Part shown: positions 13,405 to 19,566 of the stretch, piece by piece | Position numbering within the stretch: position 1 is the first letter of the stretch | How the letters are laid out: each line of letters opens with the position of its first letter | Assembly (NCBI GenBank): GCA_964448005.1 | Contig: CAYUUW010000025.1 | Coordinates: forward strand, 1 to 19,566 | DNA from: CAYUUW01 sp964448005 | Lineage (GTDB): Bacteria; Patescibacteriota; Gracilibacteria; UM-FILTER-43-11 | Direction: 5' to 3' | DNA: 19,566 nucleotides | Translations under genes and position numbers: made by a program | The notes under the pieces: model-generated | Told to the model about the DNA's origin: nothing | Database searches by the model: none | What the model saw: only the letters and a program-made list of their open reading frames with translations

Positions 13405-16400
13405 CTACTTTTTATTTGCTTTGGGGGTCAAATTTTTCTCATTCTCTTTCAACCACTTCTCCCATATCTCCTTCCCCGCCAACCAGGCATCCCATTCGGC
13501 ATCCGCAATGAACAAATTGCTGTAGCCTCGTTTGATGTGTTCCGCCATCAGGGCCCCTTTGCGGGCAATGTTGTAAGCCCCATTGGCATCGCCGGAGTTC
13601 GGTTGGCCGGAGCTCGCCTTTCTGGAATCGAAATGATCCCCCTGGGCATCCCGGACAGGTGATTGGAGGAAATCATTGTCTGCTTCGGTTGCACCTGTAT
13701 TGCGGATCTGCTGAATCAGCTCGATGGCGTAACGCAACGATTCCCAGGCCGTGTGTTCGTTGTACTTCTTTAGTTCTTTGCCCTCGCCCACAATTTGCTC
13801 TCGCAACGAACGACTTTTGTCGAATCCGGAAAATACCCCATCCAGAATCTCCACAATATTTTCTTTTTTCACCGTCCATTCATTTTTATCCCCCCGCTTG
13901 CCCCGGTATCGATCCAGGCTCACGCCATTCTTTCCAGAATACATCGTCCAAGGCTTCTTGGTGTTTTGATCCTCATACTTAAAGTAATAATCTTTTCCAT
14001 CAAAGCCAAAATCTAAAAATGCTGGCTTGATCTCATCTTTTCCCACTTTTCCATTTCCTATGATTTGATCTTTAATATTTTCCTCCGATCCCTTCTTCAA
14101 ATAAATCGCCTTTCGCCAACCCGTTACGGGATCCGTCTGCGAGGTGTAATTGGCTCGGGTATAAAGCATGATGCCCACCTGCTTTCGGTTCTCAATGTCC
14201 TGGTAATTCTGCACCGGCGGAGTCAGCTGCAAGGCCTGAGTCACGGAACCGGGTTCACAGGTTTTGGCGGCTTTATCCACCAGGAAATTGAGTTTTTTGG
14301 CTAAAGCCAGCTCGAATTTTTGGTAGATGGATTTTTCGATTTTCTGACGCCCCCGCTTGAAGCCAGTGTTCAGATCCTCCAGCACAATCATGGCGTTGTG
14401 CCTCAAGGCCAAATCGGCAATTTTGCGGACAATTTGCGAGATGTAGCCCGCTTTGAGCTCTTTGATGGTGCCGATAGTTTGCCAGTTTTTGCGGGACATG
14501 TCCCGATTGGAAGCCATAGCGTCCAAGAGATCGTTGTAGTCCCAGCACTCGACTTCCTTAGAAATCCATTTGTCCTCTTTTTTTTCATACTTGTCCTTTT
14601 TGATTGCCCGTGGCTTTCCGTCCTTATCCACAAAAGGCAAATTGAGCGTTCCTTGCTCCTTTATTTTCCCATCCTGATCAATCAGCGAGTAATAAGCCAG
14701 ATGCTTTTCGCCCCGGTCGATGCCTAGAAAGCGAATTTCAGCCCCCTCTTGGATCTTTGCTTTCACTTTGTCATTCAGCTTTTCGTCCTTGAGGCAGAAA
14801 TTAAGGGTGATGGGCACATGGAACAGGAATTTTTCTTTGGAAAAACGGAAATTCTTGATCACTTCTTTACCCTTCTTGTCCTTTGTTTTCTCCATTTTTT
14901 CCTGAGGCAAGGCTTTGCGGTAAAAGATCTCCGCCTCCCCGTTCAATTTCGGTCGATTGGCCACCTCCTCAAAAAGAGCCCGCCAGTAAATCGTGTGCAG
15001 GTTATTTTTATGCCCTTCTCGCTTGCCTTGGTTGGAATCCTGATTTTTGATTTCAAAGAGATAAATTTTACCCTCACTAACGTATTGATCGAATACCGAA
15101 TGATTGACTCCTGGATTCAAAGATAATTTATAAGAGTATTTATCTACATCCAAATAAAATTCATCAATTGAATTATATTCTTCTGGTGCCTTGAAATTGT
15201 AAGAAAAAAGTCTTGTTTTTGGATATTTAGAAAGGAAATTTTTACAAAAATTAATCCACTTTACGAGTGCATCTTTAAACAGTTTTTTATCACCAGTTAG
15301 TTCGCCATATTCTTTCTGAAAGCTTTTTATATAATTTTTCTCATCAGAAATCTCATAACGCATTTTTGTTATTGAGATTTCATCTTTTTTAAAAACCTTG
15401 TTATTTAAATTAAAAACTTCTTTTGAGATTCTACATTCTTCCAAAAACTCTTCTCCTGAAGTTACTTTGTACCCAATCGGAAAAATGAAATCTTCATCTG
15501 ATTTTTTGAAATGAGCAATAACGTCCTTAAGTTGCGTGGAACATTTTGGAATCATTTTTGATACATCTGACCAAAAGTCATATTCCATTTTCTTCCACTT
15601 ATTTTCATCACTAGTTATATAAAGAGGGTTTTGTATTGAGCTTTTATTTTTCCCTCTTCCCTCAGTCCATTCTTTCTGAAAGATATTATTGTTCTTTTTT
15701 GAAGAAATAGCCAAAAACTGCTTGCCTTCCTGATTCCGGAAAATAGCGCAATAGTTGTCCGGCTCCTTGTTCACATCCCATCCGCCTGCCAAGGTGCTGT
15801 TCTCAAAATTCAGCTTCAGCTTATTCTCCTTCGCCTCATCCTGAGGCTTTTTGGTCAGGTAATTCCGCAGACCATCGTACCATCTGAACCAGTCGACTGT
15901 CTCCATTTTGGTTGAGCCATCCTCCTGCATCTCGATTTCTCCGGACAGAAGAACGCTAAGAGCATTGGTCAGCTGCGAATCGATCGTCTTTCCCTTCGCC
16001 TTACCTTCCTTCACCAAAAAATACTTGAGCATTCGGCTCACAGCCAAGGCTTCGTCCATCCAGGCCTTGATGGCCTCCTTGCCTTCCTTACTGCGGTAGT
16101 CTTTCAAATCTAAAATAGCTGAGGCTTTTTGATTGAAATTTCTGGCATGATTTTCCAGATCGGCCAACAGCATCTCCAAGAGGGCTCGAGAGGGCTTTGA
16201 AGCCCGAGTGATAATGGCTTTTTTGCTTTCATCTTGGGTCAAGCTCACCTTGAAGAAACTTTCCTTCCAATCCGCAGTTTCATCCAATGCGTTAAAAAGA
16301 CCCTCCAGTTCCACCGCTTCGGGGATTTTAGTTTCGTCTTCACTCCCTTTCTTTGCTTTTTCGAACACTTTGCTCGCCCTCAATTTCTCCTTCAGCTCAT

Positions 16401-17616
16401 GCCAATTCTGAAAATACTTGTCCGAAACGGTATTGATGGCCATTTTGGACCAATAAAAACCCGAATAATCCTCGCGGGTCTTGAGGTAATCGATCAGTTC
16501 GGGAACAGTGTTGACCGCTCCGTCATCGTTCTTGCCCGAAAAATAAGTGGTGCCCGCTTCGGCGGCCAGGGCCAAAACTCCTTCCGCCGAGTACGCCTCT
16601 TCGCCCTTTGTCCTTGCTTCTTCAGCCTGTTTTCGGGTGTCGTGGGTGATTTCAAAAAACAGGGCATCCCTTTTGCCGCAGCCAATCTGCTTGTAGAGGG
16701 TTTTTAGGAAAGGCAATTTTTTGAATCCCGCTTCGTCCTTGCGCTTTTGGCTGTAAAGATTGATCAGGAAATTCGCGTTTCCGATTTCGGCATTGTAGAC
16801 CTCGATCTGCCTCTGCGAAAGGCACTGGCCGAAATGCCCGATCTGAAAAAGGGAGGAAGGAATGGGGTGCAGAGGCTTGTTTTCTTTGTCCACCAGGCTG
16901 ACCCCTTTGGCTTCGAGGAAGCTGTAGGTGCTTTCGTAGTCGTCTTTTCTGGCCTCAAAAAGGATCAGATTGTCGCAGAATTTGGGCAGGTTTTCGTGAA
17001 TGATGCGGGTGGCCACGGCCGTGGCGGCTTCTTTGCCGGTTTCGTAATAATTCTCCCGATTGGTGTTGAAGCCTCCGAAATAGGTGAAGAAGCCTTGAAA
17101 GGCTGCCAGCGCCTCATGAATCTTTTCGACCGGCTGAATGCCCGAGAATTGATCCGCATTTTTTTTGAGGTACTCCAAAATCCCTCGCTCGGTGAGGATT
17201 TTGAACCCCTTCTCTGCCAGAATATCCTTTCCTTTTTCATTCTTTCCGGCCTCTTCTTTCCACTTTTTGCCCGTCTCTTCGTAGGCTTTGGCCAAAGCGC
17301 TCCGCAATTCCTTTTCAATGTCTTTCAGCTCCCCCTTGTCTTTGTAGGTTGTGAAATAGTCGGAAAAGTCCAGTGCCTTGGCTACTTCCGTTTCCAGGCT
17401 CTGGCCAATGAAACGCTCGTGCAGCGCATCGAAAACAGGCTTTAGGGTTCGGTAAGCGCTCTCAATCGCTTGATCCTTCAAAAAGGTCTGCAGGCTTTCG
17501 TCGTAACCCAAATGGGCTTTCATGCTCTCCAGGGTTTTCCCTACTGGCCTCAGCTCAAACCTCAGCGTCTTACTCAGCGAATACTGATTGGTGAATTGGC
17601 CGAATACTGAATCCAT
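13405..17616 (-). CDS. cas12a: Cas12a (Cpf1) type V-A effector nuclease
   Basis: A 1403-aa Cas12a, the single RNA-guided effector that processes its own crRNA and cuts DNA. The ATG at 17616 gives the family N-terminus (FTNQYSLSKTLRFELRPVGKTL); the frame opens earlier, at 17841, but that part overlaps the divergent SWIM gene and is not protein-like. RuvC residues are intact: Asp967 in FLGIDRGEKHLAYYS, Glu1080 in IVLEDLNTGFKRGRQK and Asp1343 in SGDANGAYNIARKG. The Nuc-domain arginine is probably Arg1168 (DPVTGWRK). PAM-contact Lys617 is in GGWDVNKE, and His874 in NLHTIYWR fits the crRNA-processing histidine. It is somewhat longer than As/Lb/FnCas12a (about 1230-1310). From memory it is close to the Peregrinibacteria type. 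An AT-rich block spans about residues 633-836. The TAG stop is at 13405-13407. Confidence 0.98.
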   Translation of the reverse strand: MDSVFGQFTNQYSLSKTLRFELRPVGKTLESMKAHLGYDESLQTFLKDQAIESAYRTLKPVFDALHERFIGQSLETEVAKALDFSDYFTTYKDKGELKDIEKELRSALAKAYEETGKKWKEEAGKNEKGKDILAEKGFKILTERGILEYLKKNADQFSGIQPVEKIHEALAAFQGFFTYFGGFNTNRENYYETGKEAATAVATRIIHENLPKFCDNLILFEARKDDYESTYSFLEAKGVSLVDKENKPLHPIPSSLFQIGHFGQCLSQRQIEVYNAEIGNANFLINLYSQKRKDEAGFKKLPFLKTLYKQIGCGKRDALFFEITHDTRKQAEEARTKGEEAYSAEGVLALAAEAGTTYFSGKNDDGAVNTVPELIDYLKTREDYSGFYWSKMAINTVSDKYFQNWHELKEKLRASKVFEKAKKGSEDETKIPEAVELEGLFNALDETADWKESFFKVSLTQDESKKAIITRASKPSRALLEMLLADLENHARNFNQKASAILDLKDYRSKEGKEAIKAWMDEALAVSRMLKYFLVKEGKAKGKTIDSQLTNALSVLLSGEIEMQEDGSTKMETVDWFRWYDGLRNYLTKKPQDEAKENKLKLNFENSTLAGGWDVNKEPDNYCAIFRNQEGKQFLAISSKKNNNIFQKEWTEGRGKNKSSIQNPLYITSDENKWKKMEYDFWSDVSKMIPKCSTQLKDVIAHFKKSDEDFIFPIGYKVTSGEEFLEECRISKEVFNLNNKVFKKDEISITKMRYEISDEKNYIKSFQKEYGELTGDKKLFKDALVKWINFCKNFLSKYPKTRLFSYNFKAPEEYNSIDEFYLDVDKYSYKLSLNPGVNHSVFDQYVSEGKIYLFEIKNQDSNQGKREGHKNNLHTIYWRALFEEVANRPKLNGEAEIFYRKALPQEKMEKTKDKKGKEVIKNFRFSKEKFLFHVPITLNFCLKDEKLNDKVKAKIQEGAEIRFLGIDRGEKHLAYYSLIDQDGKIKEQGTLNLPFVDKDGKPRAIKKDKYEKKEDKWISKEVECWDYNDLLDAMASNRDMSRKNWQTIGTIKELKAGYISQIVRKIADLALRHNAMIVLEDLNTGFKRGRQKIEKSIYQKFELALAKKLNFLVDKAAKTCEPGSVTQALQLTPPVQNYQDIENRKQVGIMLYTRANYTSQTDPVTGWRKAIYLKKGSEENIKDQIIGNGKVGKDEIKPAFLDFGFDGKDYYFKYEDQNTKKPWTMYSGKNGVSLDRYRGKRGDKNEWTVKKENIVEILDGVFSGFDKSRSLREQIVGEGKELKKYNEHTAWESLRYAIELIQQIRNTGATEADNDFLQSPVRDAQGDHFDSRKASSGQPNSGDANGAYNIARKGALMAEHIKRGYSNLFIADAEWDAWLAGKEIWEKWLKENEKNLTPKANKK

Positions 17617-17646
17617 GTCCAGAGAATTTGGAAATAAAATCGCGCG

Positions 17647-17683
17647 CTCCCGCCTCATTCGTGGAAAATAGACGAGGCAGGAG
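17647..17683 (-). promoter_or_regulatory. hairpin in the cas12a 5' untranslated region
   Basis: CTCCCGCCTC (17647-17656) and GAGGCAGGAG (17674-17683) pair over 10 bp with one mismatch and a 17-nt loop. It lies 31-67 nt upstream of the cas12a ATG. No T-run follows on the minus strand close by, so it is more likely a leader structure than a terminator. I could not identify a convincing cas12a promoter in 17684-17831. Confidence 0.4.
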
Positions 17684-17831
17684 GTTGGAGAGCTGTTTTT
17701 GGACCGGAGAGGAAAGGTTAAACAAAAAGACTCTATCACTTTTTCTAAGAAGGAGAAAGCGGGGGGCCGCATCTTCAGAAAACGGCGGATCATGGTAAAA
17801 TTGCATCCAAAAAGAATCCCAATCCATTCCC

Positions 17832-18530
17832 ATGAACCCACCCAAATTCACCCTCCGGGATCTAAAATTCTCCGTCGACGAAGCCATGTTCCAACGGGCC
17901 GAAGAGCTTGTTAAAAAAGGCAAGATACAAAAAATCAAAGAGGACTCAAAAGGCTATGACGCCATTGTTCAGGGAACCTCCCCGTATCATGTCAGCATTT
18001 CAGCCAAAAATGTGGATGTGGGCTATTGCGACTGCTACATGGGCCAAAACGATGAGTTGTGCAAGCACATGATCGCCTTGGGGCTGGCTGTGCTTCAGGC
18101 CTCTGGAAAAGCCGAAGAAGATTCGCAGGAAAATTACTCACCCACTGACCTAAAAGAAGCCAAAAGACTGGTGAGCGCCGCCATGCGAAAGATCAAATCC
18201 TACAACGGCCCCTCCCGCGTTTGGTTCGATTATCAGCATAAACTGGAGATTGGATCAGCGGAAATAACGGAGGCTCTTCAAAATCTTCCGGCCAACAGAG
18301 AAAATGCCACCTATCTGTGGAGCCTGGTGATGAAATTGAGTCACAAACTGGCTTACGACGGCGTGGATGATTCCAATGGGATTGTGGGGGGCTGCATCGA
18401 CTCGATCGTTCATCAATTGGAGGACTATGGCAAAAAAGACCCCTCGCTCAAACCCCTCCTCCAAAAATTCACCCAGGAGGAAACCGGCTTCGGCTTTGAA
18501 GAAGATTTGGCCAAAAAAATCGCTTTTTGA
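17832..18530 (+). CDS. SWIM zinc-finger domain protein
   Basis: A 232-aa protein with a SWIM motif CxC-x8-CxH: Cys66, Cys68, Cys77 and His79 in YCDCYMGQNDELCKHMIAL. It is preceded by the usual beta-strand region (YDAIVQGTSPYHVSISAKN). SWIM domains bind zinc and mediate DNA or protein contacts; stand-alone bacterial SWIM proteins are mostly uncharacterised. The C-terminal 130 residues are helical (AAMRKIKSYNGPSRVWFDYQ, then LWSLVMKLSHKLAYDGVDDS), with a further helix towards the end, and I recognise no catalytic motif. It starts at an ATG 216 bp from the cas12a start and is divergent from it. Base composition is like the chromosomal genes rather than the AT-rich cas parts. A functional tie to CRISPR is only positional. 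Confidence 0.85.
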   Translation: MNPPKFTLRDLKFSVDEAMFQRAEELVKKGKIQKIKEDSKGYDAIVQGTSPYHVSISAKNVDVGYCDCYMGQNDELCKHMIALGLAVLQASGKAEEDSQENYSPTDLKEAKRLVSAAMRKIKSYNGPSRVWFDYQHKLEIGSAEITEALQNLPANRENATYLWSLVMKLSHKLAYDGVDDSNGIVGGCIDSIVHQLEDYGKKDPSLKPLLQKFTQEETGFGFEEDLAKKIAF

Positions 18531-18603
18531 TTTGCCCGAAAACCACTCGGCCCCACGCCCAGCGCACGCCGGAAGGCATAGAATTCTGGCTCGCCCGCTA
18601 CGC

Positions 18604-19443
18604 CTACTTCCTTTCCGCTTCCGCGCGAACAAGACCCTCCAGAAAAGCCTGCTTCGCCTCTCCTGAAAGTTTTTGATGAGGATGAGGCGAAGTGTCGTCG
18701 TACTCCACCATAAGCTGCCCTCGCCAATTCAGATGCATGATTCCTCGAGTACCATCGCGATGCTCAAAGCTAACCCTATTGCCGGCCCCAACCATTCTGG
18801 GCCTCCCTAAAAGCGCTTCGACTTGGCCGATAGCGACAGAGGGATTTTCGACAACGGTCATGCCATACACCTTGGCAGGATCGGGTTTTTTTACAAGCGC
18901 AGCTATTCCCCCGACATCCCCCTTGCCTTCGCCTGTAAAACAGAGAACTTTCATCTCTCCGTGGGTCGGATGAACCACTCCGACCAAGGGTACGCCACTC
19001 TCGTCCCTGAAATAGAGGTACACGGTATTGTTTCGGTTATTCACGGCAGCTTGGAGCCTGTCGAGGCTGGTCTTTGCCTGGGACTGATCAAAGGGCTCAG
19101 CTGGCATGGGGCCCACTGGAACCGTTCCGGCGTTTTTGGGGACAGGCAAAAGATCCGAAACAGCCTCTCTCTGCTCTTCGCCAGTCCTAAGCGCCTCTCT
19201 GCGCTGTTGAGCATCTAGCCTCACCATGGTTTCTACGGCGTTTCTATCCAGCTTTGTTGTGCCATCCCTAGGGTCAATTTCACGCTGCCTGCCGGCTGGA
19301 ACTTCGCTTGCTGGGGGCCCACCTTCCCCGTGAGCCAAAGCCCTTTGAATCTCGTCACTTCCAAGCAGCTTAGTCCCATCCCGAGGACTAGGCTTTTTTG
19401 AGGTTGGCTCCTCTGGATCATTTGGCTTGTTTGGGTTCGACAT
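18604..19443 (-). CDS. hypothetical protein (279 aa)
   Basis: No family is recognised. The N-terminal 100 residues are Pro/Glu/Lys/Arg-rich and probably disordered, and contain two similar units, PRDGTKLLGSDEIQRAL (about 20) and PRDGTTKLDRNAVETMV (about 58). The C-terminal part is a folded alpha/beta domain: TVYLYFRDESGVPLVGVVHP, then KVLCFTGEGKGDVGGIAALV, a short strand SFEHRDGTRGIMHLNWRGQL and a final helix GEAKQAFLEGLVRAEAERK. No signal peptide or membrane segment is seen. It has a strong promoter (19473-19501), converges with the SWIM gene, and appears monocistronic. The ATG is at 19443. Confidence 0.7.
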   Translation of the reverse strand: MSNPNKPNDPEEPTSKKPSPRDGTKLLGSDEIQRALAHGEGGPPASEVPAGRQREIDPRDGTTKLDRNAVETMVRLDAQQRREALRTGEEQREAVSDLLPVPKNAGTVPVGPMPAEPFDQSQAKTSLDRLQAAVNNRNNTVYLYFRDESGVPLVGVVHPTHGEMKVLCFTGEGKGDVGGIAALVKKPDPAKVYGMTVVENPSVAIGQVEALLGRPRMVGAGNRVSFEHRDGTRGIMHLNWRGQLMVEYDDTSPHPHQKLSGEAKQAFLEGLVRAEAERK

Positions 19444-19472
19444 TTTTATTCAAATTAATTTATCATAAATAT

Positions 19473-19501
19473 ATTATAGCATTTTTTTATTTTTTTAGCA
19501 A
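19473..19501 (-). promoter_or_regulatory. promoter with extended -10
   Basis: On the minus strand TTGCTA (19501-19496) is followed after 17 bp by TATAAT (19478-19473), preceded by TG in TGCTATAAT, the extended -10 form. It sits in very AT-rich DNA; transcription would start near 19466 with a leader of about 22 nt to the ATG at 19443. Confidence 0.72.
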
Positions 19502-19566
19502 AAATTCGAATCGCAAATTCAAATCTGAAACGCATAAAACCGCCTAACGCTTGCGGGCTTCGCTAA

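Noticed and set aside
13405..13407. genome-wide recoding of TAG as a sense codon
   Set aside because: TAG also ends the 18604-19443 gene at a sensible place, and Cas12a ends at the family's normal C-terminus, so TAG is an ordinary stop here.
17617..17841. 75-residue N-terminal extension of Cas12a (frame open to 17841)
   Set aside because: The added residues (MGSWEWIGILFGC...) are not protein-like for this family, overlap the start of the divergent SWIM gene, and the known Cas12a N-terminus begins at the ATG at 17616.

Overview
This window looks like a bacterial chromosome segment, most likely from a Candidate Phyla Radiation lineage, with Peregrinibacteria as the best guess. Three things point there: a Cas12a that, from memory, resembles the Peregrinibacteria type; a CxxC-x17-CxxC zinc-ribbon protein; and a DUF5671-type membrane protein. 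Both families are common in CPR genomes. Genes use code 11, with TAA, TAG and TGA all acting as stops. By eye the left half is GC-rich (roughly 55%), while the CRISPR-cas locus is lower and patchy. The taxonomic call is inference. No rRNA, tRNA, transposase or plasmid gene is visible.

Positions 1-9350 hold ordinary genes: an unrecognised protein behind a perfect consensus promoter, a DUF1993 protein, an MsrQ/ferric-reductase-like haem membrane protein followed by a VIT1/CCC1-type transporter, a two-domain CxxC zinc-ribbon protein with Gly-rich and Lys/Ala-rich tails, a lipoprotein alpha/beta hydrolase, a DMT/EamA transporter, a DUF5671-like membrane protein, an unrecognised soluble protein and a HEAT-like protein. 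Short dispersed GC-rich palindromes lie between or inside genes. A 91-bp segment carrying the 5' end of the DUF5671-like gene is duplicated 1.2 kb away, where it heads a 58-codon ORF.

Positions 9368-17616 hold a complete type V-A CRISPR-Cas system, all on the minus strand in the order cas12a - small ORF - cas4 - cas1 - cas2 - leader - array. The array has 23 repeats and 22 spacers. Cas12a keeps all three RuvC acidic residues and the crRNA-processing histidine; Cas1 and Cas4 keep their active-site residues. Four details go beyond a standard locus. (1) An AT-rich 122-aa ORF lies between cas12a and cas4, in frame with cas12a and separated from it by its TAG and 23 open codons. (2) A plus-strand consensus promoter and terminator bracket a putative ~109-nt RNA between cas4 and that ORF, divergent from the cas4-cas1-cas2 promoter. 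(3) An AT-rich block in cas12a coincides with the PAM-interacting region. (4) The leader contains a 54-bp inverted-repeat element with a palindromic core.

Positions 17617-19566 hold a divergent SWIM zinc-finger protein next to cas12a, an unrecognised minus-strand protein with a strong promoter, and an AT-rich edge with nothing further identifiable. In the likely working of the system, Cas4-Cas1-Cas2 acquire spacers at the leader end near 10780. The array is transcribed leftward, and Cas12a processes the crRNAs and cuts targets.
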